A DNA stretch of 64,000 nucleotides, taken from positions 194,354,695 through 194,418,694 of the forward strand of contig NC_081415.1 in the NCBI RefSeq assembly GCF_030272615.1. Direction: 5' to 3'. This document shows positions 34,758-45,853 of the stretch, one piece after another. The notes beneath the pieces are model-generated. The model was given only the letters and a program-made list of their open reading frames with translations, was not told the origin of the DNA and made no database searches. The position numbers and the translations under genes are program-made. This DNA is from Cryptomeria japonica (Eukaryota > Streptophyta > Pinopsida > Cupressales > Cupressaceae). How positions within the stretch are numbered: the stretch's first letter is position 1; each line of letters begins with the position of its first letter.

Positions 34758-36656
34758 TTTATAGATTATATATAATTATATATGTTTTAAATTAAATATA
34801 TAATTTTTGTTTACATTATAAAATGAATATTTAAATTAATTATAATTTAGAAGTTGGTCATTACATTTATTTGATATCAAAATTATTTAAATTAACTTAA
34901 TTATAAATATAACTTGTACTATCTAAAGTATATGTCAAATAATTATATATTTAAAATCACAAGATAACATTTTTTTGTTCTAAATTATATAAATAAATAC
35001 TTTTAAAAAGACATTTTATAATATAATTTAGACATTACAAGTTTTATATAATTTTAGTATTAATTATATATAATGAACAACTTATAAATTATAACCAAGT
35101 TAAATATTTGTATATATTAAATTAATATTTTTTAATAAAATATAAAATTAAAAATTAAAGTCTTGTCGGCTATATAGAATAGTATTAAATTATATATATA
35201 ATATAAAAAATAAATAATTTTATAATCTATAAATATATAAACCAAATATTTTTAATATACTATAGCAATAATTTTTTTAAATAAAATTAAAAAGTGAAAA
35301 AATAAATTAAAAACTAAAATGTAATATCTTACTTACTACAACATTGGTACTACAAATTTTGTGCGCGCAAAGGCTGCAGGAGGTACAGTGGTATGGGAGT
35401 TGCTCCTCTTTTATGTGCCTAGATACCCAGTGCCGACAGCCATGTCAGTTTGCAATTGAATGTTTTTTGAGATGGCACACATTTCAGAATTGAATAGGCT
35501 TTATAGTGTATGATTGGCTAATCTCCTAATAAAATGTAATATTTTAAAATCTTTACCTGGACTATCTTATAGTTTTAGAGTTTGAAATGTGGGCCAAATG
35601 TGTTTTGTATATCTTGTGCAATCTACAGTCAAAAATTTCAATCAATGGTAGTCAAGCTTGGAAACCATAGATTATCCTTTGAAAAACTAAAATTATGCAT
35701 TATGGACAAAAGCAGACAACAAATTTGATAAAGATGGTTGTTACCTTAAAATAAGTGTTGATGATTCCATTCCTTGTAAAAAGGTAGGAGAATCTGAGAC
35801 CATAATGAGAGGTTTAATCTGTATTTTTTTGGGTCATCTTGGTTTCAAGATGGCCTATTGTGGATTATTGATCCTTGCTGCAATGCACATTGGAACATCT
35901 ATTGGTTTAGAGTCAGGACTGTCAATGATAGCAATACCTTTCCCAATAGTTCTATTTACAAAACCTTGTTGTGTCCCTGTGTTGGTTGTGAGTATCATTG
36001 GCCTCTGGATAATAGCACTTATTTCTCAAGTTACTCATCATTGGCTTTGATATTCCTTTGCAGCTTACCTCGGTATTCATGCTCTAGTCTTAGAACCTTA
36101 TTTCATCTTCCACATCTGTGTGTTTGTCTAAGTTTGATAAGCAGACCAAATCATATGTCTTTATTTGAACAAGATCAATCTTTTGATAAGTAGAAGGTAT
36201 TTTTTGTTGAACACTGGTAGCAATATCATAATAAAATCAATGTTCTTGTGTTGGTTCAAAATTTCCTATGTTTTGGAATGTTTGATGAAATTGTGTTTGT
36301 ATTGGATTTTTCGTCTTGTTAAGGTGGCAACTGTTGTAAGTCAGTCCCACAATCTGTTTGTGTTTGAATGCGATGTGTAGATAGGTTTGTCCATTATAGG
36401 TGGTAATCTATGTGTAAACATATGCATATATAAATATTAATTTCATAATTAATGTAGTAGGCTTAATGTTGAAATTTGCTTTATTAATGTACTCCTTAAA
36501 TATGCTTTCTTGATCGGAATTGGATTGCATATATTATATTACCTGATCAAGCGTGCTAATATAATAAATATTATCATTTTATTATTTTATTGCACAATGT
36601 AAATATAAGAATACAATATATATTAACATAATATATAACTTATATACTATAAAATA
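34758..36656. other. AT-rich sequence, then unassigned sequence between the two LINEs
   Basis: 34,758-35,340 is almost pure AT and was part of the target of LINE copy 1. From 35,340 the composition is balanced. A plus-strand frame at 35,858-36,193 is Cys-rich at its start (CCNAHWNIYWF and LLCPCVGCEYHWPLDN) and could be part of a decayed gene, but I do not recognise it. At 35,423-35,450 the sequence gacagccatgtcagtttgcaatt resembles the end of the repeat unit in the array at 43-46 kb. Confidence 0.45.
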
Positions 36657-36850
36657 ATTTTATAATAATTTTTTTATATTAAAAATAGAGTAATCAAAAA
36701 GAGAAGAAACAGCCTGAAGAAGTCCCAAGAAGAAATCAGCTCCGGAGGCAAGCCTCACACGGAGAGAGTGTCACAACCAAAAAAACTGAGTATATAAGTT
36801 ACATTACATACGGAACCAATATTTACAAAAGAGCAGAAACTTGAAAGAGA

Positions 36851-39800
36851 TTAATAAAGTAAATCTTCAAACTGATCCACCCACGCAGTCCATCCAAGAG
36901 GCCCTTCCATCCAAGCTATGCTTTTATTGGCTTGGATTTGAGCAATCTTTTTTATCTGATCATCAGTTGCACTTTTGTTTTTGGTTATCTCCTTGTGTAA
37001 TTTTTTCACCATTTTGTTGAAGAGAGCCAAGTTGTTCATGTGCCTACGGTAATCGTACCCGTCTTTCATTTCAAACACAAACATTGTGGAGTGTCCCATT
37101 TTGAGGAATCTGATAAGTTTTTCCTTCTCGATCATCATTGTGATACAAACCTGCGAGGAAATTTTAAGAAGGGTGAGTTTTAAGAACAACTCAGTAAGAG
37201 ATCTATGCACACCTTGAAACCTTTCTTCGTTTCTACATTTCCAAAGCTACCATAAAATGTTAGAGGAGATAATGAACCATAACATATTAGAATCATTTTT
37301 AAGACCATGTATATAGCCCATAGCTATTTCAAAAATATCAATGAATTTAGGGTATGTTATTCCACATAAGGCCCAAATCTTCTTTGCAAATTTACATTCA
37401 AAGAATATGTGTCTACATGATTCAGGTTTATTACAAAGATAACAGAGATCATTAGGCATCAAGTACTTGTTGATGGGGAGCCTATTAAGCATCATAAGCC
37501 ATTTAAAACATCTGATCTTGGGATCAATAGAGGATTTCCAGATTCTATTAAAATTTTTATTCCAATCCTTCATCTCCAGATCAGTATACCACAAGTTATT
37601 CACATGCTTTATAATATCTTGGTTATTATTCAAAGAATTATATACATTTTTAGCTTTGATTTTATATAGAAGGGTGCCATCCGTCCATTTGCTATTGCTG
37701 TATCTGTGTGAGTCAGTGAAACATCTAGAGGGGATATTTGAGCAAGCTCTAGATATCATGGAGTAAGTTTTTTTATGAGTGGCCGGAAGATTGTATTTAT
37801 TTTTTAACTCTTCCCAACTGATCAAGCAGTCATTCTCAAATAAATCAATGAAGGTGGAGATTCCTAATTTATTCCAGAATTTAGCCGAGCAGCCTTGAGT
37901 CAGGGCAAGAGGCTTCCCTTGGCGATACAGATTCCACCATATGGACCTCTCACCATGAAGAAGGCTGTCCGAGTGAAAGGAATTATCAGAAATATAGTGT
38001 CTCGAGGACTCCCAAGCTTTCCATATGGTTTTAAAGACAGGAGATCCATGAACATATGTTGGTAATTTGCCAAATAATATATCAGCAAATGGTAGCTCTT
38101 TCCATGATTTAGCCTTTTTTGGGTAGCCCCTCAAAATATTGTTTCTGACAAGTACTTTCCAAGGTTCATCTCCTTCAACATAGTGAGAGACCCATTTGGT
38201 GGCAAGAGCTATACCTTGGAGCTTGAGGTCTTTCAGGCCTAGCCCACCATATTTTTTATCAGTACTGCACCAATCCCAATTAATGGCGTGATGCATTTTG
38301 TTACCTTTATCGTCAGACCAAAGGAAGCTCCTTATGGTCTTCTGGATTTCCAATATTTGGTAGTTGTTAAACATCCAAGCTGAAGCGTAGTATATGTTGT
38401 ATGAAGATAATATTTTTTGGCAAACTTGAAGTCTTCCAGCAAGAGACAAGGATTGGTTGTACCAGTTATTAATCTTTTTGGTGATCTTGGACTTAACCCA
38501 GATCCACATATCCTTAATAGAAGGATCAACAGCGAAAGGGATACCCAGGTATTTGACAATATTGTTGGGGCCCCCCCATTGGAATCCATAGTTCAAAAAC
38601 CAACCCGGAGGTTGCTCGTTCCAGCCAAGACAAATGCATTTGCCTTGAGAGAGTCTAGCACCCGAAATCTTGCAGAAAAGGTCAAGCTTTTTGGTAAGAT
38701 AACTAAAGTTAATATCTTCCATTTTAACAAATAAGCTAGTATCATCAGTGAATTGGCAGATGTTCAACTCTTCATTGTTAGGTAAGGTGATGCCTTTGAC
38801 AGCTAGGGATATAGTATTATCAGTAAGAATATAGGATAAAGCTTCAGAAGCAATGACAAAAAGAGCAGGGGCAAGAGGACATCCCTATCTAATAGATCGG
38901 GTCAGAGGAAAGGGATCAGATAAGGATCCATTAATTTCAACTTGAGCCATAGCATCTTTAAGAAGGATCTTTATGTAGTTACAGAAGATGTTAGGGAATC
39001 CAAAGGCCTTGAGCATAATATCGATAAAATTCCATTCAATTCTATCATATGCTTTCTCAAAGTCTAAGAGAAATATAGAAACGTTCTGATTGGAAGACTT
39101 AGCCCAGTTCATTGCTTCCCAGTTGGTTATGAGGTTTTCCAAGATATATCTACCTTTAATAAATCCAGTTTGAGTGGATCCAACAAATTTAGGCAAGATG
39201 CTTTCCAATCTGCGAGCTAAAACTTTGGCAAGAATTTTATATGAGACATTCAATAAGGTAATTGGTCTCCAATTTTTTATATTTTTTTTGTCTCCCTCTT
39301 TAGGGATAAGCTTGATAATAGCTCTGTTGATAATACTGCCCAAAGACCCTTTATTAAAGGCTTCATTATAAAGGTCAAGGAGATCTGAGCTTATCCATCC
39401 AATATTAGCTTGATAAAACTCAGCCGGGATCCCATCAGGACCAGGAGTTTTATCTTTCTTAAGAGAAGAGATAGCATTAATAATTTCCTGTTTAGTTATA
39501 CTTTGCCCCAGAGTGTCCGAATCGGTCTGCGTTAATTTTTTGGGGATAATGGAACTAATTGTGTTCCTGAGAGCAGAGGATTCTCTGTTATCCTCGGAAG
39601 TAAACAGAGTACAGTAATAGTTAGCAAAAGCTTTCTTAATGTCATTAGGATCAACTAACTCCTTATTATCAACATAAATGCTAGTAATATTTTCATTAAT
39701 ATGTTTTTGCTTAAGAAAGTTAAAAAAGTATTTGGAGCCTTTATCACCATTTTGTATCCAATGTGTCCTGCATCTAAGCTTGGCACCATTGACAAGTTTT

Positions 39801-40882
39801 TGTTGATGCAAGTGAAGGTTGTCCCTAGCGGCCGAAACAATAGTGACTAAGTTATGATTGGAAGGGTCATTCTGCAGAAGAGTTTCAGTAGTTTTAAGCT
39901 TATCAGCGAGATTTCTCTCAGCCAATCTATAATTCTTGGCCTCTTTTTGTCCAATTGTTTGAAGCAGGGTTTTCCAAGCAAGCATATTTTTTTGCCATCT
40001 ATCACAACATGAAAGGGACGGGTATCCATTCTTATTGACCGAACTAATGAGTTGGATAGCAATCAAGATGTCATCATCTTCCAGCAAGGAAGTATTGAGG
40101 ATATATCTAGAGTTACCATTCCGAGGGGCTTGAGGGATACATGTGAGTTTGATACAGGCAGATATGGGATGATGATCCGAGAGGGCCGTAGGATGAACCG
40201 AAACAGCATTGCCAAATTTATCAGGGATAAAGGAAAAGCTATTCGAATGAGCGTAGAATCTATCAAGTCTAGCATATATACAGGAAGAGCCTTGCTGAAA
40301 GTTACACCAGGTGTATCTAAGATTAGGAGAAATATTGACATTGTTTTTAATAGGATCAAATTTTTTTTTATATTGGATCATATTATTCCAATGGTCAATC
40401 TCAGCCGGCTTCCAGCTAAAGGGTCTGCCACCCGATTTATCAATTTGAGATTCAATCATGTTGAAGTCTCCTCCCAAAATCCATGGGATGTCTGGAGGGG
40501 AGGTTAACCAAAGCCAAAGGTCAGCCCTCTCCATAGGGTCATTAGGGGCATAGACAGAGCATATTCCAAAGGAAACATTATTGAAACAGAAAGATGCCCA
40601 CACAAAACTATTGCATGGAGATCGACCTTTATCCATAATGTACTTGGTCCATTTCGGATTGATAAGCAGCGCAGTACCACCCCTACCTTTTGAGTGAGCA
40701 GTACAGATTTTTATGGAGTCTTTCCAGATAATGTCAAGACTACAATCTAACATAAAATCAACAGCTTTGAGTTCTTGTAACATAATGAAATCTTTGTTCT
40801 TAATAGTGTCTAAAAAATGCTTAGCAATATATTTCCTATCCGGGGATTCAAGACCCCTTACGTTCCATGAGATAAAATTCAT
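36851..40882 (-). pseudogene. LINE copy 2 ORF2: endonuclease, reverse transcriptase, zf-RVT, C-terminal extension (2 stops)
   Basis: One 1343-codon frame with TAG at codons 666 (38,887) and 1212 (37,249). EN at residues 1-~245: SWNVRGLESP, MLQELKA, GGDFNMIES, SDHHPISA. RT from about 480: KKDKTPGPDGIPAEFYQ, TGFIKGRYILENLI, FLLDFEKAYDRIEWNF and FTDD (Asp713-714). The zf-RVT knuckle starts at Cys1147 (CYLCNKPESC...HIFFEC). After it about 180 residues extend to the end, including WKCRNEERFQG and WMEGPLGWTAWVDQF, shared with copy 1. The first TAG falls right before GCPLAPALF, where copy 1 has CAA for Gln, so a single C-to-T change is likely. The start ATG overlaps the ORF1 stop (ATGA), so ORF2 may be translated by reinitiation. 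Confidence 0.93.
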
Positions 40883-42452
40883 TCTAGATTGTTGTCAGTG
40901 GGAACGCAAATAAGTTCCATGGACCCTTCTGTCCTGTTAGAAATGCTTTGAGAGGATAATTCTTCAGTCCCGCACCCGCCAGGACTTTTGTTTTTTGACC
41001 CCGGAGGTCTACCCTGTCTCTTAGATCTAGGGAAATCTTTCTGCCATTCTAAGTCATCCGCTTCCGCTTCAGAAATCTTAGAGCAGACATTCCCACTTTC
41101 AGGTCTAAGCGACAGAGTAGAGATATTTTGGTCTTTTGTAGGCTCAGTAGGAATATTTATCTTGTTACTTTTATTTGCTGGAACTATTTCCAGATAATAT
41201 CCTTCATCAATTTCTTTGAAGGTCTTAATTTTAGTGGAGGTAGGATTAATATTAACTGGTGTGGGAGGAACATAGGTCGTAGGAGTCACAGGTGGAATGT
41301 TAGCTTTGTTATTTTTATTACCTTGAGCTTCCGGGTTTTCAATTTTCCTTCTTCTTTTTTTGTCTGATTTCCTTTGGACTTCTTGAAACCCATCTGTCAT
41401 ATTAACATCTATAGTGGGTTCGGCCATTTTGGTAGAGGCTTGATCATTCATGAGTGTAACAGGTGTGGGAGATAGCACTGGAGATACCATAGCGGTATTA
41501 GCAGGAGGGACAGGGTTTTTCATAGTTGCTAAATCAACAGGTTTAGGATTAGGATTAGCCCCATTTTTTTTATTGATAATGGGGCATTCTCGGCAAAGAT
41601 GTCCTTCCTTTTTACACAAAAAACAAGCATTCAGACCCCCAAGGATTTCCAGCGGACATGAGATAACCTCTCCAAGAATGTTGATCTCGAGGGCCGAAGG
41701 GATTTCTATACCAGGTTTAATCGAAACTAAAGCCCTAGCGTCCATGTGAGGAACCAGCCGAGTAGAATCATCAAATCTAATAACCTTACCAAGTGGTTCC
41801 AGGAGTTGGGTAATGAAACGCCAAAGATATGGGGGCAGATTTTTAACAATGATCCATCTTGGTGCCGACAGAGCAAGCACCTCTTCATGGATAGCTTCCG
41901 GAGTCCATGCTAATGCGCGAAAGGTAGTATTACCCACATTCCAATACTGCCGTTTGAGAACAGCTTCCTGCGCTTCCGTAGTTTTAAAGAAGATAACAAA
42001 CAACCCCTTCTGCACCTGCCTACAGAAAGATATGCTATGCCCTAGCTTGAGATTCCAATAATTGTAAAACCAATCATCAAGAAATTTCCTAGCAGGGCAT
42101 CTTTCTATATCAACAGCGGCAAAGAAAATGGCAAAATTTTTTATCTATTTTTTTCCCTCACAATTTCACCTAGCATTTCAAGATTAGGCGAAATGGAAAA
42201 AGGTTTCAAGGTGTTCACAGAGCCCTTACCTGGCTCGGCCTCATCTTGCTGATGCGATATACAAAATTTAGCCGAAGCAGCGACAGTGGTGTTGGCCACC
42301 GCTTCAGAGAAGGTTTTTGTTGATGAAAAAACATTGTGATTATCATTTTTGCTGTTAATCGGTTTAGATGCAGGGGATGCAATGGAGGCATTAATGGGCG
42401 TTTTGGTAGAAGTAACGTCTTCTGCAGAGGGTAATAAAGGCGGGCCAGACAT
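40879..42452 (-). pseudogene. LINE copy 2 ORF1: RNA-binding protein with intact CCHC knuckle (1 frameshift)
   Basis: Starts MSGPPLLPSAEDV at 42,452 with a Ser/Thr/Ala-rich N-terminus. The frame shifts in an A-rich stretch around 42,135-42,160, then reads FAIFFAAVDIERCPARKFLDD and on without stops to TGA at 40,879. The DUF4283-like domain ends in LWRFITQLLEPLGKV. The zinc knuckle CFLCKKEGHLCREC (about 41,628-41,585) keeps all four ligands. A Pro/Thr/Lys-rich C-terminal half contains basic patches (KSDKKRRRK, RSKRQGRPPGSKNKS; possible nuclear signals). Confidence 0.9.
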
Positions 42453-42598
42453 CTTATATTTTTAAAAAAACAAAAGGAGAATGGAACGTGCACACCTGTG
42501 ACATCGGTAGAGGAGCCCTAGTTGATGCGGTTGCCACGTTGCAATGCTTAGTCGGATGCAGAGTTCATTCGAGGATGCAGCGCCATTTTATAATAATT

Positions 42599-43351
42599 GA
42601 CATATAAGAATTTAACAATAACATATAATTATTTAAATAGTATAATAATCTATTAATATATTATTATAATAATATACCATAATATCATAATAATAATTTC
42701 ACTAATTTAATATTGTATATTTTAATTAATACTACAAATATATTAAAATAAAATAAAATCATCTTTATCTATATAAATTTAACTAAAATCAAATTAAAAT
42801 TTAGGTTATATCATTAAAATTAAATTCAAATTTATTGTTTTATTTAATAATTATTAAATAAAAATTATTGAAATTAAATTATGAAAGTATCATTGTGGGA
42901 CCAATGAAAACGGATATTCTTTTTTTTAGGAAAATGGATTATTCTTATTTTAAGAAAAATGGATGTTCATTGTGTAAGGAAAATAGATATTCTTTTTGTA
43001 ACATGTTTCAATTTGCACTTAGTGGGATCAAATTTATACAATTTCTAGGTACATATAATTAAAATATTTTCTTGAAATTTTGCATCTCTATTTCTGTAAA
43101 ACTGAAAAAAAAAAAAAAAATGGAACCAAAAAATACTGTGTTTTACAGATATAAGATATAAGAATTTTTTTAGAGTACCATTTTATGTGAAGACTAACTG
43201 CTGATATTTAGATAAATATATTTAAATTTTTACCTCATGAAACTGAATTTCCAGGTAACTTACAACACAACGTGCATGCAGCTTTCTAACAGTGATAGTG
43301 AGCAATGAATAGACAACCCTACTCATCTGCAACCTCAAATTTCTGATCCAG
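42599..43351. other. AT-rich sequence with a short minisatellite and an ancestral copy of the array's D segment
   Basis: 42,907-43,008 holds about four imperfect ~25-bp copies of (g)aaaatggatattctt. An A16 run lies at 43,105-43,120. At 43,229-43,330, cctcatgaaactgaatttccag then gtaacttac...agtgatagtgagcaatgaatag is a diverged, longer version of part of the tandem unit that follows, so the array grew out of sequence already here. Confidence 0.65.
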
Positions 43352-45853
43352 TACAAAAATATTCATGAACTCGACTCGTTACTCTTCTTCCAAATATAAA
43401 TGGCCTTCAACATATTTTTGTCGTGCTTTTTCATGTTTAAATTTTCTCCTCGTGCGACTAAATTTCCAGGTAATGTACACAGTGATAGTAAGCAGTGAAT
43501 AGAAAACCCTACTCATTTCCTATCGTCCTTTCTCTGTTGATTGCAGTTATTTTCACATGTTCGATACAGACCTTCTGTCAATAGGGAAAATGTCATGGTG
43601 GGTCAAGAAAAACGTGTGCAGTGTTCACTACAACCATTCATTTCTTATCGTCCTTTGGCTCAGGTTTCATTTTCTTATTATTGAGGCGGACAGACATGCC
43701 AGTTTGCAATTTTATTTTTCATGTTTAAATTTTCTCCTCGTACAAAAATATTCATGAACTCGTCTCGTTACTCTTCTTCCAAATATAAATGGCCTTCAAC
43801 ATCCTTTTGTCGTGCTTTTTCATGTTTAAATTTTCTCCTCGTGGGACTGAATTTCCAGGTAATGTACACAGTGATAGTAAGCAGTGAATAGAAAACCCTA
43901 CTCATTTCCTATCGTCCTTTCTCTGTTGATTGCAGTTATTTTCATATGTTCAATACAGACCTTCTGTCAATAGGGAAAATGTCATGGTGGGTCAAGAAAA
44001 ACGTGTACAGTGTTCGCTACAACCATTCATTTCTTATCGTCCTTTGGCTCAGGTTTTATTTTCTTATTATTGAGGCGGACAGACATGCCAGTTTGCAATT
44101 TCATTTTTCATGTTTAAATTTTCTCCTCGTGGGACTGAATTTCCAGGTAATGTACACAGTGATAGTAAGCAGTGAATAGAAAACCCTACTCATTTCCTAT
44201 TGTCCTTTCTCTGTTGATTGCAGTTATTTTCACATGTTCGATACAGACCTTCTATCAATAGGGAAAATGTCATGGTGGGTCAAGAAAAACGTGTGCAGTG
44301 TTCGCTACAACCATTCATTTCTTATCATCCTTTGGCTCAGGTTTTATTTTCTTATTATTGAGGCGGACAAACATGCCAGTTTGCAATTTCATTTTTCATA
44401 TTTAAATTTTCTCCTCGTACAAAAATATTCATGAACTTGTCTCGTTACTCTTCTTCCAAATATAAATGGCCTTCAACATCCTTTTCTCATGCTTTTTCAT
44501 GTTTAAATTTTCTCCTCGTGGGACTGAATTTCCAGGTAATGTACACAGTGATAGTAAGCAGTGAATAGAAAACCCTACTCATTTCCTATCGTCCTTTCTC
44601 TATTGATTGCAGTTATTTTCACATGTTCCATACAGACCTTCTATCAATAGGGAAAATGTCATGGTGGGTCAAGAAAAACATGTGCAATGTTCGCTACAAC
44701 CATTCATTTCTTATCGTCCTTTGGCTCAGGTTTTATTTTCTTATTATTGAGGCGGACAGACATGCCAGTTTGCAATTTTATTTTTCATGTTTAAATTTTC
44801 TCCTCGTACAAAAATATTCATGAACTCGTCTCGTTAATCTTCTTCCAAATATAAATGGCCTTCAACATCCTTTTGCCGTGCTTTTTCATATTTAAATTTT
44901 CTCCTCATGGGACTGAATTTCTAGGTAATGTACACAGTGATAGTAAGCAGTGAATAGAAAACCCTACTCATTTCCTATCGTCCTTTCTCTGTTGATTGCA
45001 GTTATTTTCACATGTTCGATACAGACCTTCTGTCAATCAGGAAAATGTCATGGTGGGTCAAGAAAAACGTGTGCAGTGTTTGCTACAACCATTCATTTCT
45101 TATCGTCCTTAGGCTCAGGCTTTATTTTCTTATTATTGAGGCGGACAGACATGCCAATTTGCAATTTCATTTTTCATGTTTAAATTTTCTCCTCGTACAA
45201 AAATATTCATGAACTCATCTCGTTACTCTTCTTCCAAATATAAATGGCCTTCAACATCCTTTTGTCGTGCTTTTTCATGTTTAAATTTTCTCCTCGTGGG
45301 AATGAATTTCCAGGTAATGTACACAGTGATAGTAAGCAGTGAATAGAAAACCCTACTCATTTCCTATCTTCCTTTCTCTGTTGATTGCAGTTATTTTCAC
45401 ATATTCGATACAGACCTTCTATCAATAGGGAAAATGTCATGGTGGGTCAAGAAAAACATGTGCAGTGTTCGCTACAACCATTCATTTCTTATCATCCTTT
45501 GGCTTAGGTTTTATTTTCTTATTATTGAGGCGGACAGACATGCCAGTTTGCAATTTCATTTTTCATGTTTAAATTTTCTCCTCGTGGGAATGAATTTCCA
45601 GGTAATGTACACAGTGATAGTAACTAGTGAATAGAAAAACCTACTCATTTCCTATCGTCCTTTCTCTGTTGATTGCAGTTATTTTCACATGTTCCATACA
45701 GACCTTCTGTCAATAGGGAAAATGTCATGGTGGGTCAAGAAAAACGTGTGCAGTGTTCGCTACAACCATTCATTTCTTATCGTCCTTTGGCTCAGGTTTT
45801 ATTTTCTTATTATTGAGGCGGACAGACATGCCTGTTTGCAATTTCATTTTTCT
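43352..45853 (+). repeat. Higher-order tandem array: seven copies of a 117-bp exon-like module in 389- and 288-bp units
   Basis: Module A (117 bp) occurs at 43,547, 43,936, 44,224, 44,613, 45,002, 45,391 and 45,679. Spacing is 389, 288, 389, 389, 389 and 288 bp. The short units lack a 101-bp segment bounded by the 22-bp repeat catgtttaaattttctcctcgt, which explains its loss by recombination. Each A is preceded by a pyrimidine-rich ctttctctgttgattgcag, a good splice acceptor, and followed by CAG|gttttatt, a possible donor. A second donor-like CCAG|gtaatg sits in each unit. A is 39 codons in phase 0 (LFSHVRYRPSVNREN...) with no stop in five of seven copies. An alternative frame (HMFDTDLLSIGKMSWWVKKN) is open in all. 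Copies differ by a few percent. I recognise no protein family. It is a duplicated gene fragment or a repeat that mimics one. Confidence 0.85.

Larger units (their letters stand above)
36671..42584 (-). mobile_element. L1-type plant LINE (copy 2), full length, nearly intact
   Basis: 5.9 kb on the minus strand, flanked by identical 14-bp repeats attttataataatt at 36,657-36,670 and 42,585-42,598. It has a 132-bp 5' UTR, ORF1 42,452-40,879, ORF2 40,882-36,851 overlapping ORF1 by ATGA, and a 180-bp 3' UTR with a short A-rich 3' end. Only one frameshift with an adjacent stop (ORF1) and two nonsense codons (ORF2) separate it from open frames, so it is younger than copy 1. Confidence 0.95.

Noticed and set aside
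40052-40507. 151-residue plus-strand ORF
   Set aside because: Antisense shadow of the LINE endonuclease domain.
43557-45634. Six ~66-residue plus-strand ORFs as a family of small genes
   Set aside because: They run from the exon-like module straight through the donor-like site into AT-rich spacer and start at an internal ATG. They are a by-product of the tandem repeat.
43352-45853. Centromeric or telomeric satellite
   Set aside because: Only seven units with mixed lengths, and no telomere-type repeat. This is a local array.
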